64,000 nt of DNA from Heterobilharzia americana. Lineage: Eukaryota; Platyhelminthes; Trematoda; Strigeidida; Schistosomatidae. The stretch covers positions 156,897,276 to 156,961,275 of the forward strand of contig OX104127.1 of NCBI GenBank assembly GCA_944470555.2. The letters run 5' to 3'. Positions 43,401-53,754 of this stretch are shown one piece after another. A program made the translations under genes and the position numbers. Under the pieces are notes generated by a model, which saw nothing but the letters and a program-made list of their open reading frames with translations, did no database searches and was not told the DNA's origin. Every line of letters starts with the position of its first letter. Position 1 is the first letter of the stretch.

Positions 43401-43869
43401 TAACCTTCTATTTTCATGCAACTTATGTATATTTTTCTGTGATTTTCGTCAGTGATCTGTGTGTCGGTTTGTTTTGTTTTGAGTTTCTGATTTTTCAGTG
43501 ACGGATACTGGTGTCCTGCTCTTAATTTATGTCGGTAAGCAGTTGCTCGATTTGAAGTTTAATTTAACATTTAGGCTTTGAAAACTTGGCCGTCGGCATC
43601 ATTTTATTCTGCAAATTTCTTCCTTGTTGCTTTATGCGAAACAGTTGGGTGATTTAAATGCAGGAGTTGGTGATCCTTTCAGTAAGGATATGGCAACTGG
43701 AGGCGGACGTCTCACAGAATGCATAAGGTCGTGTCGAGTTTGCGATGGTATTGGCAGCCCGAAACGTCCCGTTGACTGCACCGGAATGATGATGAATCCG
43801 TTGGTTGTATCGGCTTGGTCTGTATACAAGCTGGATAAATCCAAGCCACTACTCGCTGCTCTGTTTTCT

Positions 43870-45200
43870 AACCTCTTCTTGAAACTTTCGTCAGAACAGT
43901 CGGTCGTAATCTTGAAAGGCGGAGAGTTTCAGTGTCCGCAACCTGGCCTAGCGAAAAGTTTGAGTGCATACGTGTTTTCCCCCTTTGATTGGCAATTCTC
44001 CTTGGATTATCTTGGGTGATTGCTACAATGATCGTTCGGGTATATTTCACCTTTTGGATGACCTGGATTACTAATTATTCTGTAGGCCGTTTTCAAGTCA
44101 TCACATAATCTGTGGTGACTAGGAAAGTGAATCCCCAGGTCTTTCGACCTCTCATGAAGTTTTTGCCGCATTCAAATAGCGGCCTTCGTTGCCCGCTTCC
44201 GGACGTTCTCCAGGAAGTTTACACTTTGTCTCAGTCACCGTAGTGCATTGGCATCGTGGATGTCTAAGTGAAGTCGTATGTAGGTCTTGCCCAGCTGCAG
44301 AAAGAGTCCCGGAGTGAGGGCACCCAACCGTCTGCACGTGAGGCGCGGCGTTGTTCGGGCTCTGGGGGCATCTCCTGGATAACTGAAGAAGGTGACTAGC
44401 CTGCGGATCATCACTTGTCCTAGGTCTTTTTCCGTGGTGGTGTGGAAAGTTTACGCAGCACAAGGGGAGTAGGATACTTTTTGAGGGCCGAGAAAGCGGA
44501 GAAACACGATTTGACATTCATCAAAGTTAAATTTCGGTTCATCAGTGCCCACTCACTCCGTAAGAAATCCGAGGTCGCTTTCGAATGCGCATCATTCCTT
44601 GTCGGATGTCGGACCTCCGCACAAATTAACATCATCGGTGAAAGATAAGACCCGAGGATTTAGACTCAGTGGGAAGTCACTCATAAAAAGAGGGATTAGC
44701 AGCGGGCTTGGAATTGCCCCCTGTAACATTCCAAATGATGGTATTCCACAAGCTGAGCAAACCCTGTTGGCTTTTGTTCGGAAACTTCTCCCGTCTTAAT
44801 GGTCGCCCCACCAGGATTGCATCTGACCGCTGATACGCGGTCTTGATACTTTGCGCTAGGAATGACACGTGAGATTGCGCTAAGTGCCTCGGCAAATTCC
44901 AGGAAAACCGCATGATCAGAAACGTGGAAGTCGTTGCATGTCTTCCAGTTATCCCTGACTTCCAGAAGGTTTGACGTCTGGGACCTATCCTTTTGGAAGC
45001 GCTGAGTATAACTTAATGTTCTTTCCTGCTGAGTATTCCCAATGGTGGTCGTCTACCAGGTTTTCCACCACTTTCAGCGACACCGCTGGATGTATCATAG
45101 GTTGACAGCATTTCGCATTCTGCCTGTCTCCTTTTGTGAAGATGGAAGACAGAACCGCACGTTTACACTCTTAAAGGCATATGTTTGCCCAAAGGGTGTT
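43870..45200 (-). mobile_element. CR1-clade copy, decayed RT and C-terminus
   Basis: On the minus strand: TSNLLEVRDNWKTCNDFHVS and HAVFLEFAEAL (45,000-44,880; motif A, catalytic Asp replaced by Glu), GMLQGAIPSPLLIPLFMSDF (44,740; motif B), VLSFTDDVNLCGG (44,640; catalytic loop TDD for ADD), ALMNRNLTLMNVKS (44,540), then ENVRKRATKAAI and IHFPSHHRLCDDLKTAYRI (44,200-44,080), the C-terminal zone. GC content is visibly higher than in flanking DNA. It is broken by shifts. Confidence 0.65.
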
Positions 45201-45394
45201 GGAACGGGCTACAGAGCGTACAGCATAAGGCCCCCGTACATTGTTCCGAAACAGACGACCAAATATCATCGCATTCTGCTGATTTTTCTGTGCGGAGTTT
45301 TGGAAGTTTTCCGAAAAACCATGGCGGAGGTTACCCCTATTCCATGCAACCCTTCTGCAGTGCGTAGGGCTGAAGGTCGCCCACCTGGTTGGTA

Positions 45395-45720
45395 AGTTTA
45401 GTCGGACGACGGCATGTTTGGTTGTGTCGAAGGTGACTCCAGAGGGCTCGGTGATCTGCAGTAGAAAGAGGTTCTTCCCACCCGGGCTTTCAAGAAGTAT
45501 TCTAGGGATTCAAACAAAGCAGCTTGGAGCACTTCAGCGGGAAGGGAGTTGCAGAACCTTACAACTCTCAGAGAGTTAGACCTATACCTGATATCCAACC
45601 TGCTACGTTCCGGGATTCATTTCTGTGTGTTTGTGGCATTGATGTCACCGCTAAGGTTCATTAAGTGACTGACTGGATGTCCAGGGGTGTCTAAGATTTT
45701 ATGATTTGTCCTGGTGCGAA
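45395..45720 (-). mobile_element. CR1 3'-terminal fragment
   Basis: IRYRSNSLRVVRFCNSLPAE and VLQAALFESLEYFLKARVGR (45,595-45,490) match the CR1 C-terminal 'R.NFFS.RVV..WN.LP.EVV.A.SV..FK' pattern. It may be the end of the copy at 47,400-49,570, separated by ~1.7 kb. Confidence 0.6.
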
Positions 45721-47399
45721 CTTGACAGACGAAAAGACCAATCACTAATTATTCGGACTCGTTATATACCCACGAATACGAGACCAAGGAAGAACACGAC
45801 AGCGTAGTCGGATGGAATAGTATATTTGGACGGTTGTGCCAAGATACCGATGCGTTCCAACTAACTGGCTAGAGAGTCGAATACGAGCAGTGCAACGTAA
45901 CACGACAGCGTGCCAAATGGCGAGGATACTTGACCGGGTGCCTTCAGCTTAGCGAGTTCAGTTAAACTATCAAGGTCAGCATAAATACTGAACCTCGTCA
46001 AACCCTAGGCTATTGATTTTGGGGGAGTGTGTGACGCTACAAGATACTACGAACCACTAGAACAGTTACATATTATTCTTTTATATTCCAGAAGATACAG
46101 GTAACGCAAAACCCATCGCTCCTCATGCACTTTAGATGGAAGTTCTCAAACCGATTTGGTCAGTCGCTCTTAGATGCTTTCCAGGCTTAATCTGCGCTTC
46201 TTCACTCTTCTCCATGCCTTTCGACTTTTATACCACGAATTTCACAAGGCCCTTAGATGACACCGTAGTCGGTTAATTTAGCAAGAACACCGCATGCGTC
46301 AGGGTTACTGGTACACAGAACCCGGAGTTCAACATACTTCAACGATTATTCACTAGGCTACCAGATGCGATACAAAGCCCCATAACGGACAAGAGTCCAA
46401 TTTCTCATGAACAAACAGAAATGGAATATTTCAGCAATGTGTGTTATATTATTATCACTGTTATTTATTACTGCTTGCGCGGTATATCTTGGCGATTCAG
46501 TGAATACGGAGATGCACGTCCCCTTAATAAAACGTAGAATCTGACGCGATACTTCCCTCCAGATATATGGCCTTTCAAATGAAAACACTCGAGTAATTTA
46601 GCCAGAATTACTTCTTCGAGAATGAACTTGGTGAATTGCTTCCCCTACCTTTTGGAATAACGCTTTTACATGGTCATTAAACACGGTTTTCATTTCTGCC
46701 AGAAAATATCATCCCTATTAATGGACGCGAAATTCCACAAATAACTTAAAGTGCATTATTTGTATGTAATGTAAAATCTTCTTTCGTTCCCCACGGGGAT
46801 CGCGACTACCTGGGATGAAGGGACCGTAAACAGCACTACCGAGGGCTTTTACGCACTGAATGCAACAACCAAGTCTTTAAAAGTGATGTGTGCCTTTAAA
46901 TTCAGGAATAGATATCACCATTGTGATAAATCTTTCTTCCTCTACATTTGTCGCCATAAACCACTGTAAGTTCCGCTTGAATGGACAGTGAAGTAGGGGT
47001 ACTTGAGAAGATGCATGTAACCCTTGTTGTATGAAATATATATTGTTATTAAAATACATCTTAGCAACGAAACTGAACTTACGCAAGAAGTCAGTAGGTT
47101 TCCAGTACTTTGTCGGGTTACTGTAGCCTATTCTTGTAGACGGCGTCCCATGTAAACCTTGGAACAAAGTTGTTGCAACACTCGAGTTACTCTTATTGGG
47201 TTTTCGTTATTAAGTAAGTTTACCGCATCTATCACGAAGAATTCATTCCCACTCCCCCGTGTTCACAGCTCTCAGGTTACATGCAGTCGATGTGTGGTTG
47301 TGATCTCTTGTAGAACATCTGTATGTATCCGAAAGAGAATAATTTGGCGCTCAAGAAGATTCACTATGATTAGAGATGAAGACCTGTGAACATCAGACG
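45721..47399. other. Unannotated interval within the CR1 block
   Basis: No motif recognised. The run TTTTGGGGGAGTG followed by TGTGACGCTACA at 46,018-46,041 resembles a polypurine tract next to an LTR start, but no matching second LTR was found. Confidence 0.25.
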
Positions 47400-49570
47400 T
47401 TGCACGTTGTAATCTTTTGGAACTCGACATCAGTCGCACTTCGGATTTAGATTGGTAGCTTCAGAACGGAAGGCCACTGGCCCATATCAATCCTTTTCCA
47501 GTAGGTCTCTGTGATTATTCAGTCCTCTTTTGAACAGATCAGTTGATGACACGAAGACTGGTTCTTCTGAGAGTGAGTCTCAGAGGTTGGTTAGTCGACA
47601 CCAGAACCGGTACCGTACGGGTAGTAATTCGATCGTTTGCTTAAGTGTTCTCGTTCTATATCACCTCAGGTGTACTGACCCAGGAGGAAGGAAACGAGAA
47701 GATACCTCAGGCCCAAAGTCATCTCTCCAAATATCGCACGGCGCTAACGGATCTCCCCTTCGTCTGCATTGAGATTAACAGAAGAGGTTCGGCTACTCAT
47801 GTTATTCTGGGTAGGTCAGATGGAATATCTCAGAGATCAAACGAAAAGCTGTACTATGAACTTCTGGAAAGACTGAGTCATATTTCGGACCAAGATTTCC
47901 CACCCATGCGCGGTTTTCTGTCTGGATTTAACTAGGACGGTGAACATGTCGTTGCTTAGTACAATAGACTTTCTGCGCAATGCCCAAACTGTCCTAAAAC
48001 TCCGACCTACAGCCAACCGGCGGTGCGCCGTCGTATTCAAGCCACAAATTACCGTAACTTGAAGGTCATCGTGGGTCAACACAGGGGGCAGGGAGGCCTC
48101 ACCAGTATCGCAGGTGTTGTTCGTTGCATTTTCCACGCGCACGCTCACTCATTCACCTGAATTGGTGGGCATCGGCAACCTCTGTGACCCGGTTAACAAG
48201 CTATTTTGTTGTGCCTGAATTGTACTTACATCCTCATAATCTCCAATTTGTTGCCGAATTCTTAGATCATCGGCGTGGAGAGCTATGGGAGATTTTTCTC
48301 TATTCAGAGGTTCATAGTAGAAACTAGAAGGAGCGCTTCAACAGGGACATTTCACCGTCCACCGGCTTCCAAAAGAAGGGTTGAAAATGGATCTTTATCC
48401 CCAGTCTACCACCAATAACGCGCCCTCTGAGTCACACAAGCAGATTGTCAGTGAAACTTTCCAGCTTCCGAGGAACCTGGAATTAGGTACCCAGTGGGAA
48501 GTCTTACTAAGGCTTATGAAAATGACATCTACAGGTGTCCCGTCCTCCTTAAACCGAACACATCTTACTCCGACTGCGAGGTTTGTCAGGCAACAGAAAC
48601 TTTTGTGAACGAGACAACAGCATTACTTTCTAAGTGGATTGCAGTGGCTTTCTACAACTTTCACCACGGTACTAACCGAACTTATCGGCCGGTGATTTGT
48701 TCGGTGCTGTCTGTAACCTGCCTTTTGGGTAAGTGTGACTACCGTGTCCCTCAGGCGGCGGAGAGTACTATTACCGAGGAAAAGTAAATATAATAGTCAG
48801 TGGGCCAACCATATAGAGTGCCAGCTCTCAAAGTAGTCTTGGGTGTAGCTCATCCGGTCCCGCTGGTTTTTCCATATCGAGAGTACTTAGCGTCCTGAAT
48901 ACATCATGCCGGTCGATGTCCAGGGAGTTTATTCTTCTGGAAGTCAATGCTTCCAGAGTTAAATTAGTGTCCAAAGAATGTTCCTGGATAAACACCCGAA
49001 AATATACCTGGTCATGGCTCCCTTGTTTTCCCTATCGTCTCTGACTAAATGGTTAGTTTCTGTTGTTTTGATACTCGTAATTTCCCGTTACAGTGAAGGG
49101 TTGAACGGCTTGACCTCTATTGGGAAATGGACTCTCATGAGGATGCCTCTATAGTGTTGGATGTTCATGGTGTTATACCCCTCTTAGTGACTAGCAGTGG
49201 AATCCAGGGTGCACGTTTTGTCCTGCCTGGGGGTTGCCAGCTGGATTTATCTGTCCCACTTTGAGTGCTATTCCCTCTACAGACTAGAACACAGTAACCA
49301 TAGCGTGCGCCGCGTCCGGCTGCTCCTTGGCGAGCTGCATAAACCCCGGGGGAATTGATGTTCCCGCTAACTTATGATCACAAGAAGTATGTGATGCTTC
49401 CGCTGGTAGGCTGTCCCGGTCCGCTGATGGTGTGTTAAAATCTCTTACAACTGAGCATCCACAGTTGTCTATCCAGTGGTTCAGCTTATTCAAGAAGAAG
49501 TCTTCCGCCTCACATTCAGGGCTTCGGTGTAATACGACTCGTTTAGCATCTCGTACCCTGCATTTAAGTC
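47400..49570 (-). mobile_element. CR1-clade copy with Sm-alpha SINE inserted
   Basis: Order on the minus strand: endonuclease end DNCGCSVVRDFNTPSADRDS (49,460); Sm-alpha unit (49,285-49,085); linker LDIDRHDVFRTLSTLDMEKP and ELHPRLL (48,930-48,830); fingers TNHRPISSVSTVVKVVESHC (48,710); SFCCLTNLAVGV and PVDVIFISLSKTSH (48,600-48,500; motif A Asp lost); NREKSPIALHADDLRIRQQ (48,310; ADD of the catalytic loop kept); C-terminal zone down to ~47,400. Stops and shifts are frequent. It is more decayed than the plus-strand copy at 40-43 kb. Confidence 0.65.
49085..49285 (-). repeat. Sm-alpha-type SINE inside a CR1 copy, decayed hammerhead
   Basis: Ribozyme region on the minus strand reads AATCCAG, CTGGCAA, CAGGACAAAACGTGCACC, CTGGATTCCACTGCTAGTC. 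Both core boxes are mutated. The tail with CCAATAGAGGTCAAGC lies at 49,135-49,100. Confidence 0.65.
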
Positions 49571-51550
49571 AGTAGCGCAACATTCCCCATGTTTCACTTT
49601 CGTGCGCGATTGTTTCAATGGCTCTTACAGTCTAGGGATTCTTAAAGTAAAGAATAACATCGCATCCCGTGTATGCTAACCTGCTACTTCCAAGACGAAC
49701 GAGTGCTCATGAGTGTGTTTCACTGCCACAAATTTTAGAAGAGACCCAAGTTTCGGAGATGGTAATGACGCCAAATTTTGAGGAAACTGTTTGTTTGTTC
49801 GAACAATGAATGCTTAGTTCATTAGCTAAACAATTCATTTACTCTTGGAATCACTTGATACACGCTTCCCACTCCTAAAACTTTCGTAAACTTTGATAAC
49901 ACAACTTAACTGCTTTCTGCTACTACGTGTACTGACACAGGATTTGATCTTAAGGACATTTTCATGCTAATTCCCCAATACCGAACGTTGGAGAAATACG
50001 TCTGTAGGACGCAAGAACAAAAACAAGTGGTTAATAAGTTTAGAATATGGAGTCTTTGCCTTTTTCAAGGTAATACCTCACTGACCAATCAGGGCAACCA
50101 AAGTTAGCAGTTTATCTCTATCGCGCGAATTCGTAATTTCGCCCTTCGGCAGGCACCCCTTGACACGTTCGTGCAGCCAGCTGTTATTTGCCAACTGACT
50201 AAGGGTTTTGATTTCTAGGTTCGCTTATCGTATTTTTGTGTGACTTTATGTATTGTTCATCGTTTCTCATTAATAATCACAAGCATTTTGTCATTTGTGA
50301 TTTTCAAGTTGCTGAGTCACGTTCCTGTCAGAACTATAAGAACTCTTTACATAACAAGAGCTATTTTCTCTTCTGTATCATGCTGGTTGAGCGAACTGAT
50401 TCTTTCGGCTAAACGTAGACTCTCCTGTTTGCTCCATGAAGCAATGTAGACGCAGGTTAAACAAAACTCTACCAAAGCTGGTAGTGTTAGAACAATAATT
50501 GGACCCCTTAGAACTTTATATTACTTTATTATTGCTTTATATTACTCAACAACATCAGTATGCTTATATTGTCTTTTATAAGTTTGGCGAAAGTCATTAC
50601 TACAGGCGATCTGGTTTTCTAAACAGCTGCTTCGTAACCTCACAAAAATGTATTTCGACAACAAAACTTCAGCATGATTTTTTGAAGCATAGTTGATCAT
50701 TTTCTGGTTGACGGTCGAATCATACCAGCATTTATTGGGGCGATGTCCGTTATTGGTAGTGATTGGTCGTCAAGGCAAAGTAACCTGGCCGGAAATGTGT
50801 TAGAAAATCCATTGATCAAAACTTTTTTGGCTCTTTTTGTACTGAGTAAGTCTGACGGATGACTTGGTAGTCAAGATTTCCATTCGGCCGAATTAGTAAA
50901 TGTTGAATCACTCACTGTAGAGAGCGTCTGGCCAAATGCAGGGCTTCGAAACATTTTCCCTACGTTTAGCCGGATCGCTCGAGGCCTTGTATTTGGCCCT
51001 ACATCCTGCCGTATATTCCAAAAATTGGCTCATTGTATGGCCTGACATTTTCTAAGGAGGTTTTACAGCCGGCCCTACATTAGGCCCCATGTCTGATTCA
51101 TGATCCAACAAACATTTTGGCTGGGTGGTGTATGGTAATCTGCCTATTTGTTTTTCTCTTGGATTTACTGGATATACTTCTAATCTTTAAACTTGGTATG
51201 TCATCATTCCTCTACATTGTGCCTAGCAGTATCGTTTCATCTAGTTGAGTGTGATATATCACTTCATAAAGTAGGGAATCACTTTCTGTTTAAAATATGC
51301 ACAGTTCCAAGACATTCAGTTGGTTATTTGGTTATTGCTGCATCGCTTATGCTTACATAATATTGGACCATGCAACGCAGAGGTAAGTTGAAACTAAGAT
51401 CATGCTTATGACAGAATATATGAAAACCAGATGTGTGTTCTGTAACACCAACGAGATAATACGGTATTTACAAACAGGCTAGTAAAAATATTTCTTTGAG
51501 AGATGCCAACTAACCTCCTGCAGTTTGAATAGGGCTTAAGTAGACTTCAA
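49571..51550. other. Unannotated interval
   Basis: Composition is less AT-rich than most of the window. No repeat head, ribozyme or coding motif was recognised; open stretches at 50,240-50,449 and 50,499-50,696 lack supporting features. Confidence 0.3.
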
Positions 51551-51553
51551 CTT

Positions 51554-52200
51554 TCAAGTAGGAAGGCTGAGCCAATCGGAAAGGCATTTAATGATAATCT
51601 GTAGTATTCCATACCAGCGACCGATAATGGTTATCGTCTGCTCCAATTTCATTCCAACAACCACTTGTTCTTGGCTAACATTAGCTTCAAACATCCGACC
51701 ATCGGTAGACATCGCTACAAAGCATCCGTGGACGGTTGCCACCCTTTTCAGAGTCTTCTTGGACTCCAGTCACACGTTTGAACAGGCACCTGTATGTTTG
51801 CCTTTCAATGGATTCTGGTAACAAACACCAATTAATCTTTCTGCGGGCTTGACTGAGATGATACCATCTAGTGTGTATCTAAAGAAAAGATACCTAAACA
51901 CAAGTAATCTACAATTATAGAAAGTAAATCGTGATCTCAAGGGACATGATTGCTGACCGAGATGTGAGGATGACGGATGCTTCCTGAATCCTCGCTCCGT
52001 GGAAGATGACTTTCTGAGGTACCTGAAAAAAATGGATAAATGAGAGTACTGCATGATGCCACAGTCCAAAGGATATCTGCTTGTGGCCAGTAATACACGG
52101 CCTTTTTAAGGCTTTTCCAATTTGGGATTGTTTATGCGTCATCTGAAGTAAAAAACACCATCGACCCTCGTAGACTGCAGAGCAAGAAGTGTGCAACTTT
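51554..52200 (-). pseudogene. Unidentified coding-like fragments with in-frame stop
   Basis: A minus-strand frame from ~51,885 to 51,554 reads YTLDGIISVKPAERLIGVCY and PLKGKHTGACSN, one TGA at ~51,778, then LKRVATVHGCFVAMSTDGRM and FEANVSQEQVVVGMKLEQTI in the same frame. Composition looks like real protein on both sides of the stop. An acceptor-like TTTCTTTAG precedes it (near 51,886). Upstream pieces (MTHKQSQIGKALKRPCITGH at ~52,143 and VPQKVIFHGARIQEASVILT at ~52,023) each follow a TTCAG. It lies ~500 bp from the AIMP1-like start and diverges from it. I do not recognise the family. It could be a pseudogene, a gene using UGA differently, or an old transposon. Confidence 0.35.
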
Positions 52201-52700
52201 TAAGTCCTACCCTTTTTAGTCCATGCCTATAAGGAAAGGTAGCATTGGCATAGAATGCCAGTTGTCCACGGGAAAAACTCTACTGTCTTCATAGCTCTTA
52301 CAACCAGCTGTATGACTTCGTTCTTGGACGTCCACCATAGCGTGGGCTTATTTCTACTATGATGATAACCACCTTGATTCTTGTCACAATTAAACAAACT
52401 TTTCAAGCACTATAGGACCTCCAAAAGCCACTTTCTCAACCAGGATATCTCACCGGATATTGCGATAAGCGAATTCGTTCACTACTACAACCCTATTTAG
52501 GCGTTTAGTTTTCACTAAGGGACTGGAGAATTTTGAGTAGAAGTTTGAATAGCGAATTCCAGCTTCCTGATAGGTATCAGAATATCCTGAAATATAACTT
52601 TAAAATCTGATATAAAGTTGTAGCCTTTTTCTGTAGACTGGAGTTGTGTGTAAATATATATTTATTGTTAGTGTAGTGTAATCTCATTCGGTTTTTAGGA
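52201..52700. promoter_or_regulatory. Probable promoter/5' leader of the AIMP1-like gene
   Basis: A ~500-bp gap between the divergent fragments and the AIMP1-like ATG. An intron-like TCATTCGGTTTTTAG ends two bases before the ATG, so the coding exon starts at a 3' splice site: either a leader intron or a spliced-leader trans-splicing acceptor, which schistosomes use for a subset of genes. No TATA box is obvious. Confidence 0.4.
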
Positions 52701-52872
52701 ATGGATCTACTATTACAGTCGATAACTAATAAGCTGAAACATTTGGAGACACTTGCTACACCAGAAGTGATAAAATACGTTGAACAATGTCTTGTGGCAC
52801 GAAATCAACAGTTAGAAAGCCGAATAAAATCTTTAAAAGAGGCCGTTATTCAGCAGGAGCTGCTTCTTGGCA
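52701..52872 (+). CDS. AIMP1: AIMP1-like gene, coding exon 1
   Basis: MDLLLQSITNKLKHLETLAT to QQELLLG, 57 codons plus one base. The open frame would run on to SSTOP three codons later, but the donor A|GTTAGT gives the phase needed by exon 2. Confidence 0.85.
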
Positions 52873-53722
52873 GTTAGTAAAATTTATTGCTAACCTATCT
52901 TCATAAATAGTAAATCAATATAAAGCACACGGTTCATCTTCCGACAAGGTAGTGTGTGATCGTGTTGTGAGTGGGAGTTTACCGATGGTTGATATATCCA
53001 AGAGTGAAACGCTGCACACAGGTTAGTTTTCACTTTTAATATTCTATGTACCACTGTATTATTATTATTTGTCCCTTGGGTTCCTAGTGGAACATAGGAC
53101 TTCAGTAGCACGTCTCCAGTGAACTCTGTCTTTTGCAATCTTTCGAACCTGGCTCCACAACAACCCAGATGCTCTCATTTCCTCCTCGCATGATCTCCAT
53201 GTCACCCTTGGACGCCCAACTCGTTTCCCCTTTTGGTCCCACTCGAGTGCCTGACGCGTGATGTCCCCAGTCGGCCTTCTCAGTGTATGCCCAATCCATC
53301 TCCACTTCCTTCCAGTGCATATTTGTTCAGCGATAGGTTTTGGTTTGGTTCGTTGCCAGCCAGCCACAGTTCCTTGTTGCTTATTATTCTGGCCATCTGA
53401 TTTATGTTCAGTAACGAGCCAGCGTAGGCAGTTGTTGATGAATGTCTGTAGTTTGTTGGAAAGCCCTTTCGTAACGCTCCAAGTTTCTGAACCATATGGA
53501 AGCAGTGACTTGACGTTGGTGTTGAAAATCCGGATGTTGTTCACGTTTTATGCTGAGTGCAGTAGATCTCCACACTGGTTTCAGGCTAATAAACACCCAT
53601 CTTGCTTTTCCTATCCTGGTTTTGACATCCTCATCTGTGGCGCTCTTAGTTGAAACAGTGGTGCGTAGATAGGTGAAAGAGACTATTTCCTTTAGGTTTC
53701 TCCTATTGATGGTGATTGGAGC

Positions 53723-53754
<32 letters not shown>

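Noticed and set aside
46018..46041. Polypurine tract followed by an LTR start
   Set aside because: Only a short motif match; no second LTR, primer-binding site or pol motifs were found nearby.
52873..52880. Termination of the AIMP1 reading frame after exon 1 (LLLGS stop)
   Set aside because: Reading through the donor gives a 58-codon peptide with no domain, whereas splicing at A|GTTAGT joins in phase with the EMAP II exons.
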